In this document: positions 1 through 5,932 of the stretch, piece after piece
Position numbering within the stretch: the first letter of the stretch is position 1
How the letters are laid out: every line of letters begins with the position of its first letter
Assembly (NCBI GenBank): GCA_009924725.1
Contig: RFRA01000064.1
Span: 1-6,808, forward strand
DNA length: 6,808 nt
Source of the DNA: Actinomycetota bacterium
GTDB lineage: Bacteria; Actinomycetota; Actinomycetes; Nanopelagicales; Nanopelagicaceae
Reading direction: 5' to 3'
Program-made: the position numbers and the translations under genes
The notes under the pieces: model-generated
What the model saw: only the letters and a program-made list of their open reading frames with translations
Databases searched by the model: none
Told to the model about the DNA's origin: nothing

Positions 1-175
1 CGGTTGGGGTATTTCCGAATAAATAGATTGCACTATCGCCAACTAACATTCCAGCAATATCTTGATCTACAGGAATGGCTTTTACGATTGCCAGCGGGAT
101 TACTGGCGCCGCTGTCAGCGGAGTGATCGAAATAGCTAGAAAGGCGCTAAGTAATAACGCCATCTTTCGAAACAT
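1..175 (-). CDS. Secreted protein of unknown function, N-terminal part only
   Basis: This is the first 58 codons of a gene that continues beyond the left edge. I read it directly because it is too short and incomplete to stand out as an ORF. The ATG (175-173) follows the proC TAA with no intervening base, so the two genes are probably cotranscribed. No clear Shine-Dalgarno sequence precedes it. An alternative ATG lies at codon 5, just after GAAAG. The N-terminus is a typical Sec signal peptide: basic MFRK, then a hydrophobic run of about 16 residues (ALLLSAFLAISITPLT), then small residues (TAAP) that suit signal peptidase I cleavage near residues 22-23. The visible mature part (AIVKAIPVDQDIAGMLVGDS, then AIYLFGN) has no motif I recognise. 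Alternating hydrophobic residues would suit beta strands, but this is only an impression. Export is well supported; function is unknown. Confidence 0.7.
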   Translation of the reverse strand, partial: MFRKMALLLSAFLAISITPLTAAPVIPLAIVKAIPVDQDIAGMLVGDSAIYLFGNTPT

Positions 176-967
176 TTAAGCTAATTCGATGGAGCGATCA
201 TGAGCCGCTTTCATTGATTTCGCGACTAGTTTTGATAATTCACCATTGGAAAAAGAATTTAGAGCAGCAGCCGTGGTTCCGTTAGGGCTGGTTACATTTT
301 CGCGAAGTTCGGTTGCAGTTTTGCCACTTTCAGCGAGGAGTTTTGCTGCTCCAACCAAAGTTTGAACTGTGAGCTGTGTTGCAACTTCGGAACTTAAACC
401 AAGTTCGGTTGCGCCAGCGACCATTGCTTCAACAAAGGCAAAGAAATAAGCCGGGCCAGATCCGCTAGTGGCAGTCACTGCATCTTGTAACTCTTCAGTG
501 ACTTCAACAACTTGCCCAGATTTGGCTAAGAACCCGGCTACGAATTCGCGCTGTGCCGAAGTCACGCCAGCACCAAGTGAGATTGCTGCCATTCCAGCAC
601 CAACCATCGTTGCCGTATTTGGCATGACCCGAATAACCGCGTTAGGTTTGCCCAAGTTACTAGTAATGAATTCAATTTTTTTACCGGCAGCAAAACTAAC
701 TACGACTGCCGCTGGATTAATCACAGCACCGACTTCGGCCAAAACCGACGCCATATCTTGCGGTTTAACAACCAATAGAACCGCGTCAGCAGCTCGCACG
801 CTATCTGCAATTTCTGCAATCGAAATTCCATATCGGTCAGTTAGTTCAACCGCACGTTCTGTCCGCTTCTCGCAAACCGCAATATCGGTAGGGGTTTGAC
901 CATAAGCAATCAGGCCAGCGATTAACGCCTCGCCCATATTTCCAGCACCTATTACCGCGGTCTTCAT
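176..967 (-). CDS. proC: Pyrroline-5-carboxylate reductase
   Basis: ProC catalyses the last step of proline biosynthesis in the cytoplasm, the NAD(P)H-dependent reduction of 1-pyrroline-5-carboxylate to L-proline. The 263-aa product has the usual family length. It opens with the Rossmann motif GAGNMGEA (residues 7-14), followed by VVKPQ (66-70), the conserved MPNTA segment (115-119), the SGSGPAYFF signature (168-176) at the start of the helical dimerisation domain, and VTSPNGTTAAAL (225-236), the typical C-terminal ProC motif. I chose the ATG at 967 because MKTAVIGAGNMG starts the Rossmann strand as in other ProC proteins. Longer in-frame starts (1015, 1117) add sequence unlike ProC, and the latter overlaps the divergent gene. 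A TACGAT box lies 6 nt upstream of the ATG and no good Shine-Dalgarno is visible, so a leaderless transcript is possible. The downstream secreted-protein gene abuts the stop codon. No key motif is missing. Confidence 0.96.
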   Translation of the reverse strand: MKTAVIGAGNMGEALIAGLIAYGQTPTDIAVCEKRTERAVELTDRYGISIAEIADSVRAADAVLLVVKPQDMASVLAEVGAVINPAAVVVSFAAGKKIEFITSNLGKPNAVIRVMPNTATMVGAGMAAISLGAGVTSAQREFVAGFLAKSGQVVEVTEELQDAVTATSGSGPAYFFAFVEAMVAGATELGLSSEVATQLTVQTLVGAAKLLAESGKTATELRENVTSPNGTTAAALNSFSNGELSKLVAKSMKAAHDRSIELA

Positions 968-973
968 CTCGCA

Positions 974-979
974 ATCGTA
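974..979 (-). promoter_or_regulatory. Possible -10 box of a leaderless proC promoter
   Basis: On the minus strand TACGAT matches the TANNNT -10 pattern and ends 6 nt before the proC ATG, so transcription could begin at or very near the start codon. Leaderless mRNAs with this geometry are common in actinobacteria. No TTGACA-like -35 is visible at 16-18 nt spacing, where the sequence is A-rich (AAAAAG), and a good Shine-Dalgarno is absent. Support is from position and pattern only. Confidence 0.35.
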
Positions 980-1014
980 CCTGTTCGTGATGTGCGCTTT
1001 TTGGTAATTACGCA

Positions 1015-1020
1015 TAGGCT
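1015..1020 (+). promoter_or_regulatory. Possible -10 box of a leaderless promoter for the Cys-rich gene and radA
   Basis: TAGGCT matches TANNNT and ends 8 nt before the ATG at 1029, which again places a transcription start at the start codon. The eight intervening bases (CAACCTCT) contain no Shine-Dalgarno. No convincing -35 hexamer lies about 17 nt upstream. With the box at 974-979 this would make the 61-bp spacer a compact divergent promoter. Confidence 0.4.
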
Positions 1021-1028
1021 CAACCTCT

Positions 1029-1853
1029 ATGTCCGAAGTAAAAGCAGGTTTTGCGCGCGATTGGGTCGAGTTCATTGACCCTAACGATGACGAAGAGATC
1101 TTTAAGTGTGATCTCACTTGGTTAACTTCACATTGGACCTGTATTTATGGCGATGGTTGTAAAGGTGTATTCGCAGATCGTCCAAATGATGGTTGCTGCA
1201 CAGAAGGCGCGATGTATTCGGATGCCGAAGATGAAGCTCGCACTCAGCGCGCAGCCGCTCTATTAACGCGCGATATGTGGCAGTACTTTGATGTTGCGCA
1301 ACCAAAAAAACCAGGTGGTTTGCTACAAATTTCTGAGACCGATGAAGATAATGAACGCAAAACTCGAGTCGTTGAAGAATCTTGCATTTTCTTAAATCGT
1401 AAAGGTCACGAAGCTCCTGGTTTTACCGGGTCTTTTGGTTGCGTACTTCATCATCTTGCGCAAAAAGAAAATAAACACTTTGTTGACACGAAGCCAGATG
1501 TTTGTTGGCAGTTACCAATGCGTCGATCTTTTGAGTCGCGCGAAGTTGGCGAGCGAACTTACTCAGTTACAGTACTGGGTGAGTATGAGCGACTTGCTTG
1601 GGGCGATGGCGGCGAAGATTTTGATTGGTATTGCACCAGTAATTCTGATGCTCACGTTGGAACTCAACCGGTTTATCTTTCTAATCGCGCTGAACTGGTT
1701 GCACTAATGGGACAAGCTGCGTACGACGTTCTGGCTAAGTTATGTGATGCGCGTGTTGAAGGAATCAGAGCAGCGCAAGCACGTTCACTGCCACTATTCG
1801 TTATTCAACATCCAGCAACTTTGTTGGCACAGACAGAAAAAAGTCAGTCCTAG
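1029..1853 (+). CDS. Conserved Cys-rich protein, DUF3109/YkgJ-like putative metal-binding protein
   Basis: The function is unknown. The 274-aa protein has no signal peptide or membrane segment and should be cytoplasmic. It contains ten cysteines. The first group is FKCDLTW (C27), WTCIYGDGC (C38, C44) and GCC (C56, C57). The second is C119 in ESCIFLNRKG, C138 in GCVLHH, C159 in KPDVCWQLPMRR and C202 in DWYCT. A last cysteine, C239, stands alone. The order CDL, C-rich GCC, C-x-L-n-x-x-G, GC-x-L, KP-x-x-C-x-L-P-x-R and x-C resembles the DUF3109 family and, more loosely, YkgJ-type cysteine-cluster proteins, which are thought to bind zinc or an Fe-S cluster. I make this comparison from memory. The stretch at about residues 100-115 is acidic and probably a surface loop. 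The gene precedes radA by 16 bp and is likely cotranscribed with it, with a leaderless-type start and no Shine-Dalgarno. The coding call is firm; the metal-binding role is inferred. Confidence 0.85.
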   Translation: MSEVKAGFARDWVEFIDPNDDEEIFKCDLTWLTSHWTCIYGDGCKGVFADRPNDGCCTEGAMYSDAEDEARTQRAAALLTRDMWQYFDVAQPKKPGGLLQISETDEDNERKTRVVEESCIFLNRKGHEAPGFTGSFGCVLHHLAQKENKHFVDTKPDVCWQLPMRRSFESREVGERTYSVTVLGEYERLAWGDGGEDFDWYCTSNSDAHVGTQPVYLSNRAELVALMGQAAYDVLAKLCDARVEGIRAAQARSLPLFVIQHPATLLAQTEKSQS

Positions 1854-1861
1854 CAGCTAGG
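1849..1861 (+). repeat. Perfect inverted repeat across the stop codon and radA ribosome binding site
   Basis: CCTAGC-A-GCTAGG is a perfect 6-bp inverted repeat with a one-base centre. It includes the TAG stop of the Cys-rich gene (1851-1853), and its right arm overlaps the AGGG (1859-1862) that is the probable radA Shine-Dalgarno, 7 nt before the GTG. As RNA it could form a short 5-bp hairpin with a 3-nt loop. It has no U-tract and is not a terminator. It may be fortuitous. Confidence 0.4.
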
Positions 1862-1869
1862 GTTTAATT

Positions 1870-3234
1870 GTGGCTAAGGTAGAAAAAGACCCCTTTAAGT
1901 GCGCTGAATGTGGCTGGACTTCGCAAAAATGGGTTGGGCGCTGCGGTGAATGTCAGGCTTGGGGCAGCGTCGAAGAGATTGCCGCACCTAAGAAACTATC
2001 GCTCGTTGCTGGTCGCGTTACGCATTCAGCAACTCCAATCGGCGATGTTGATTTATCTGCCGCAAGTGCCAAACCAACTGGGGTATCTGAGCTAGATCGC
2101 GTACTAGGTGGTGGTTTAGTTCCTGGGGCTGCGATTTTATTAGCCGGCGAACCAGGTGTTGGAAAATCAACACTTTTGCTTTCAGTTGCAGCTCAAACTG
2201 CCAAGAACAATATTCCGGCACTTTATATAAGTGGCGAAGAATCAGCTTCACAAGTTCGCTTGCGTGCCGAACGCATTAACGCCATTGATCCAAAGTTATG
2301 GCTCGCCTCTGAAACTGATTTAGGTGCGGTAATTACACATATTGATGAAGTTAAGCCGCAACTATTAATTATTGACTCAATTCAAACTATTGGGTCAAGT
2401 GCAGCCGATGGCGCACCTGGTGGCGTTACTCAAGTACGCGAAGTGGCTGGTGCACTTATTCGAATCTGTAAAGATCGCGACATTACTTTGCTATTAGTTG
2501 GCCATGTAACTAAAGACGGATCTATCGCTGGTCCACGAATGCTCGAACATATCGTCGATGTCGTTTTACAGTTCGAGGGTGAACGTCACTCACGACTACG
2601 TTTAATCCGTGCCATTAAAAATCGCTTTGGCGCTAGCGATGAAGTTGGTTGCTTTGATTTAAGTGATACCGGCATCGAAAGTGTGCTCGATCCAACTGGT
2701 TTATTTACCTCGCGACATGCCGAACCTGTTCCAGGCACTTGTGTGACAGTAACGCTCGAAGGTCGCCGGCCATTACTCGCCGAAATTCAAGCGCTAGTTT
2801 CGCAAGGGCGCGAAAATGATTTCGGAAATGCTCGCCGTGTCACCAGTGGTTTAGATTCTGCTCGAACTTCTATGACCCTTGCAGTGTTAGAGCTTCGCGC
2901 AAATGTCCGCATTAATGGTCGTGATGTTTACGCAGCTACAGTCGGTGGCATGAAAATGTCCGAACCTGCTGCCGATTTAGCGCTAGCTCTAGCGGTGGCA
3001 TCTGCGGCTAAAGCCCTTGCTTTACCTGCTGATTTAGTAGCTATTGGCGAAGTTGGGCTAGCTGGTGAGATCCGCAAAGTCAGTGGCGTATCGCGACGAT
3101 TAGCCGAAGCGCATCGCTTAGGTTTTAAGCGGGCTCTGGTGCCAGTGGGTTCTGATGTGAAAATTGCCGGTATGGAAATCTACGAAGTTTCTCGACTAGA
3201 TCAAGCACTACAGCGCGTAAAAATCGCAGAGTAA
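1870..3234 (+). CDS. radA: DNA repair protein RadA (Sms)
   Basis: RadA is a RecA-like ATPase that promotes branch migration and processing of recombination intermediates during DNA repair. The 454-aa length is normal. The parts in order are a four-Cys zinc finger (C11, C14, C25, C28, in the pattern CAECG...CGECQAW), a RecA-type core with Walker A GEPGVGKST (93-101) and Walker B LLIID (165-169), the RadA-specific KNRFG motif (250-254), and a C-terminal Lon-protease-like domain (about 290-454) that includes GGMKMSEPAADLALALA. In RadA this last domain is structural rather than proteolytic. The start is GTG, preceded by AGGG with a 7-nt spacer. It lies 16 bp after the Cys-rich gene, so the two form a likely operon. 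In mycobacteria and streptomycetes radA is followed by disA, the diadenylate cyclase gene; here it ends directly against a convergent gene. The product appears intact. Confidence 0.97.
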   Translation: MAKVEKDPFKCAECGWTSQKWVGRCGECQAWGSVEEIAAPKKLSLVAGRVTHSATPIGDVDLSAASAKPTGVSELDRVLGGGLVPGAAILLAGEPGVGKSTLLLSVAAQTAKNNIPALYISGEESASQVRLRAERINAIDPKLWLASETDLGAVITHIDEVKPQLLIIDSIQTIGSSAADGAPGGVTQVREVAGALIRICKDRDITLLLVGHVTKDGSIAGPRMLEHIVDVVLQFEGERHSRLRLIRAIKNRFGASDEVGCFDLSDTGIESVLDPTGLFTSRHAEPVPGTCVTVTLEGRRPLLAEIQALVSQGRENDFGNARRVTSGLDSARTSMTLAVLELRANVRINGRDVYAATVGGMKMSEPAADLALALAVASAAKALALPADLVAIGEVGLAGEIRKVSGVSRRLAEAHRLGFKRALVPVGSDVKIAGMEIYEVSRLDQALQRVKIAE

Positions 3235-4113
3235 TTAAATATCGACGGCAAGTTCAGCTGCGCGCTGGGCGATATCGCAATCAGAGATACTAATTCGCTC
3301 GCTAAAAAATGAGTTAAGCGCCTTTGCCATAAAGGAACCTGCTTGGCAGACTCCCCCGGCAATGACAATACGAGGAGCATTCTCAATCTGCGTGTCGAGT
3401 TGATGCACCAAAGCAATTAAGAACTGGCTGGCCTCATAAATAATGCCTTGTGCATCGGCGTTGCCGGCATCTGCCAATCGGCCAACGGTTGCAGCTAATT
3501 TAGCAATCTCTGAACGGTCGCTGGAATAAACAAAAGCTTTGATGCTATCCCAATTAGTTGCACCGATCTCTTTTAAGATCACATCACTTAACGAATCTGG
3601 TTCAACTTCTTCACCAGTATCAAGGCCGGCAAGCACCCAACGAATTGATTCGCGCCCAATCCAATAGGCACCACCTTCATCGCCTAATAGATAACCCCAG
3701 CCGCCAGCACGAACTGGTCCAGCTTCATCATCGATATACATTGCAACTGAACCAGTGCCCGCGTAGAGCAAAATTCCTTCGCCGACTTCAAAATTTGCGT
3801 AATACGCCAATTCAATATCGTGAATAATTCGAACTTTTGCATTAGGAAAAAAACTATGAAAAATTTCTCCGAGTGGGTCGGTTGCACTATCTTCGGCAGC
3901 TGCGCCAGTGATGCCAGCAAACACACCACTTATTTCAGCGCCATTGACCGCCGCCGAAATCTCGGTTAAGACTTCGTGGGCACGTGCTTTTGATTCTGGC
4001 CGGTAAATATGACCATCCATGGCAGCACATTTTCCAGCGGCCACAATCTGCGACCCGTCATATAAAGCCCATTTAGTAGCGGTTGCACCAGCGTCTATTC
4101 CTAAGTAACCCAT
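3235..4113 (-). CDS. BadF/BadG-family sugar kinase, probably N-acetylglucosamine kinase-like
   Basis: The protein probably phosphorylates a sugar in the cytoplasm using ATP. It has 292 aa and the ASKHA (actin/Hsp70/sugar kinase) fold motifs: phosphate-1 loop GIDAGATATKWAL (5-17), a candidate catalytic aspartate in HDIELA (D99), phosphate-2 loop YAGTGSVA (117-124), GGWGYLLGDEGGAYWIG (137-153), and the adenosine motif IAGGV (251-255). The GGWGYLLGDEGG block is characteristic of the BadF/BadG/BcrA/BcrD ATPase family that includes N-acetylglucosamine kinases. There is no Cys-ligated Fe-S signature of the acyl-CoA reductase activators in that family, so a sugar kinase is more likely. AAAGG (4126-4122) lies 8 nt before the ATG, inside the end of the permease gene, and the spacing between genes is only 4 nt. 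It is therefore the last gene of the transporter operon, which supports a role on an imported sugar. Substrate is inferred; N-acetylglucosamine, glucosamine or another hexose are all possible. Confidence 0.88.
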   Translation of the reverse strand: MGYLGIDAGATATKWALYDGSQIVAAGKCAAMDGHIYRPESKARAHEVLTEISAAVNGAEISGVFAGITGAAAEDSATDPLGEIFHSFFPNAKVRIIHDIELAYYANFEVGEGILLYAGTGSVAMYIDDEAGPVRAGGWGYLLGDEGGAYWIGRESIRWVLAGLDTGEEVEPDSLSDVILKEIGATNWDSIKAFVYSSDRSEIAKLAATVGRLADAGNADAQGIIYEASQFLIALVHQLDTQIENAPRIVIAGGVCQAGSFMAKALNSFFSERISISDCDIAQRAAELAVDI

Positions 4114-4117
4114 ACCC

Positions 4118-4945
4118 CTAGCCTTTCACAGCTCCGGCAGTAAGTCCTTTAATAAATTGTTCCGAGAGCAGCAAGTACAAGATGATGAGAGGTAACGCCG
4201 CGATGGTTAAACCCGCAAAGAGCACGCCCCACTGCGATGAATATTCACCAAAGAAGAGCGTTAGACCTTGCATAATCGTCTTTTTCTCTGGGCTTTGCAG
4301 GAACACCAGCGGCAAGAAGAAGTCATTCCAGATTGGAATTGCTGAGTAGATTGCCACGATTGCTAACCCTGGTCGCACAAGTGGTGCCAGAACTAAACGC
4401 AATAATTGAAGTTCCGAGGCGCCATCAATTCGAGCAGCGCTATCAATATCTGCCGGCAGTGATCTAAAGAAACCTGCCATGATAAAGATTGCAGCAGGTA
4501 GCGCCCCTGATGCATAAACCAAAATCAAGCCGATATGTGAATCAATTAAGTGCATCCACTTTAGTTGAATAAAGAGTGGCAAGATCGCAAGTTTTGCGGG
4601 AACCAACATGCCGGTTAATACAAAACCATAAATCAAACTATTGCCCTTGAATTCGTAGCGACCTAAAACAAATCCAGCACCAAGAGCGCAGACCAAAATC
4701 ACAACCAGCGAGCCCAAAGTCACAATTAATGAGTTCTTTAAGAAGATCGGAAATTCGCCACCAGACCAAACTTGGGTGAAGTTATTCCATTCCGGGTCAC
4801 GCGCTAATTCGAGTGGATTTGCACCAAAGCTACCTGTCTCACGTAGCGCTGAGTTCAATAAGAAAAAGACTGGTAACAAAACTAGTAATGCATTAATTAC
4901 CAAAACTGCTTTAAAGAAGGTGCCAGTTAGTATTTTGCTAATCAT
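4118..4945 (-). CDS. ABC sugar transporter permease, MalG type (CUT1 family)
   Basis: This is one of the two membrane subunits of a carbohydrate ABC importer. The 275-aa protein has about six hydrophobic segments, at roughly 11-31, 71-94, 105-125, 138-160, 192-212 and 241-262. The EAA loop that contacts the ATPase is seen at about 166-192: DSAARIDGA, then eight residues later the APLVRPG end. The C-terminus GLTAGAVKG is a typical MalG ending. The start codon overlaps the stop of the upstream permease by 4 bp (ATGA, 4942-4945), implying translational coupling, and GAGG (4956-4953) sits 7 nt upstream of the ATG. The partner permease precedes it and the kinase follows after 4 nt. The family is certain; the sugar transported cannot be read from the sequence. 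Confidence 0.95.
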   Translation of the reverse strand: MISKILTGTFFKAVLVINALLVLLPVFFLLNSALRETGSFGANPLELARDPEWNNFTQVWSGGEFPIFLKNSLIVTLGSLVVILVCALGAGFVLGRYEFKGNSLIYGFVLTGMLVPAKLAILPLFIQLKWMHLIDSHIGLILVYASGALPAAIFIMAGFFRSLPADIDSAARIDGASELQLLRLVLAPLVRPGLAIVAIYSAIPIWNDFFLPLVFLQSPEKKTIMQGLTLFFGEYSSQWGVLFAGLTIAALPLIILYLLLSEQFIKGLTAGAVKG

Positions 4946-5862
4946 TGCTCTACCTCGCGACGACGCATCAAGTTAGAACCAACGCCTGCACCTACACCAA
5001 CGATTATGAAAATGATTACTCCGAGAGCAGAGCCAACTCCAATATCGTTTGAAACCGAATCTGCACTACCAAAGGAAAGTCGATAGAACATCAAAGCCAA
5101 AGTATCGGTAGAGCCAGCAGGACTACCAACAGTGCCGCCAATTACATACGGCAGATCGAACCATTCGTAGGCTCCGATGAAAGTCAGGATAGTGATGATG
5201 GTCATTGATGGAGCAAGCAGCGGGAAAAGAATCTTGCGGAATATCTGGCCTTCTTTGGCCCCGTCAATCTTTGCCGCTTCAATGTAGTCGTTGCTAATGG
5301 CATTTAGGCCAGCCAAAAAAATGATGGCAGGAAATCCGACCCAACGCCATAAATTAATAAAGACCAGAGTTGGAAGTGCTGTTGAAGTTTGCCCAAGCCA
5401 AGGTTGTGCCCAGCTTTCTAACCCGATATCAGTCAAAATTTTATTAATTGGGCCAAAGTAAGAATTAAGCATTACTTGCCACATATAGCCAACAATCACC
5501 AACGAGAAAATAACTGGCAAAAAAGTTACGGTACGGAAAAAGCGCTGTCCACGCTTTAATCTAAATAATGCATAAGCGATCAAAATTCCGAGCGAAGTCT
5601 GAATAATCATGATTGCAATAAAAACAATGGTGTTGTGCGCCAAAGCCGCTAGAAATTGATCTCGCCATGGAAACTCAAAAAGATTTTGGAAGTTTTCAAA
5701 ACCAACAAAGGAACCACGAACAAACCCCTCCCAACTAAAAAAGGAGTAGCTCAAGGTAGTGACAGCAGGAATTGTGGTGAAAACCAGAATTGTTAAAAGT
5801 CCCGGTGCCAAGAAAATCCAAATGAACTTTCGCTGTTGTTGTTTCAAAGTTCTGCTTTGCAT
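4942..5862 (-). CDS. ABC sugar transporter permease, MalF type (CUT1 family)
   Basis: This is the other membrane subunit of the carbohydrate ABC importer, 306 aa from the chosen start. A first membrane segment (about 13-40) is followed by an external stretch, and further hydrophobic segments lie at about 76-100, 113-131, 164-186, 221-240 and 278-296. The EAA loop is clear at about 193-219: YIEAAKIDGA followed by FPLLAPS. I start it at the ATG at 5862 because GGGAAG (5874-5869) stands 6 nt upstream. A TTG two codons earlier (5868) is in frame, but it would leave no spacing to that Shine-Dalgarno. It lacks the large periplasmic insert and extra N-terminal helices of E. coli MalF, as is usual for actinobacterial homologues. 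It follows the binding-protein gene after a 70-bp gap that holds a strong hairpin, and it overlaps the next permease by 4 bp. Confidence 0.95.
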   Translation of the reverse strand: MQSRTLKQQQRKFIWIFLAPGLLTILVFTTIPAVTTLSYSFFSWEGFVRGSFVGFENFQNLFEFPWRDQFLAALAHNTIVFIAIMIIQTSLGILIAYALFRLKRGQRFFRTVTFLPVIFSLVIVGYMWQVMLNSYFGPINKILTDIGLESWAQPWLGQTSTALPTLVFINLWRWVGFPAIIFLAGLNAISNDYIEAAKIDGAKEGQIFRKILFPLLAPSMTIITILTFIGAYEWFDLPYVIGGTVGSPAGSTDTLALMFYRLSFGSADSVSNDIGVGSALGVIIFIIVGVGAGVGSNLMRRREVEQ

Positions 5863-5868
5863 TGCCAA

Positions 5869-5874
5869 CTTCCC
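5869..5874 (-). promoter_or_regulatory. Shine-Dalgarno deciding the start of the MalF-type permease
   Basis: GGGAAG on the minus strand lies 6 nt before the ATG at 5862. It directly abuts the alternative TTG at 5868, so it favours the ATG. Confidence 0.6.
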
Positions 5875-5887
5875 AAAAGATTAAAGA

Positions 5888-5919
5888 AGCTGGGTGCAGG
5901 TTTGAACCTGCACCCAGCT
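5888..5919 (-). terminator. Strong intercistronic hairpin after the binding-protein gene, probable attenuating terminator
   Basis: Two perfectly complementary 15-bp arms (5888-5902 and 5905-5919) are separated by only 2 bases, so the realistic RNA is a 13-14 bp stem with a 4-6 nt loop. It is GC-rich in the middle (CTGGGTGCAGG). In the minus-strand transcript one further G-U pair extends the base, and the hairpin is followed by UUCUUUAAUCUUUU, a broken U-tract. It sits 13 nt after the binding-protein stop codon and before the permease Shine-Dalgarno. The most likely role is partial termination or protection of the upstream mRNA from 3' decay, giving more binding protein than permease, as known for malE-malF type operons. 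The imperfect U-tract suggests leaky rather than complete termination. Confidence 0.75.
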
Positions 5920-5932
5920 CTTAGTTACTTGT

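Noticed and set aside
468..899. 143-codon open frame on the plus strand opposite proC
   Set aside because: It is antisense to proC, its Ala/Thr/Ser-rich translation resembles no family, and it has no ribosome binding site. It is a shadow of the proC reading frame.
968..1117. N-terminal extension of ProC by up to 50 residues from in-frame starts at 1117 or 1015
   Set aside because: The added residues are not ProC-like, the Rossmann strand begins exactly at the ATG at 967, and the longer form overlaps the start of the well-supported divergent gene.
1435..1707. 90-codon open frame inside the Cys-rich gene
   Set aside because: Hydrophobic translation in an alternative frame of a gene with clear patterned motifs; no start signal or independent support.
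3253..3270. GC-rich CAGCTGCGCGCTG near the radA/kinase junction as a terminator
   Set aside because: Only four-base arms (CAGC/GCTG), inside kinase coding sequence, with no following T-tract on either strand.
5863..5868. TTG start two codons upstream for the MalF-type permease
   Set aside because: It abuts the GGGAAG ribosome binding site with no spacing, whereas the ATG at 5862 has a normal 6-nt spacer.
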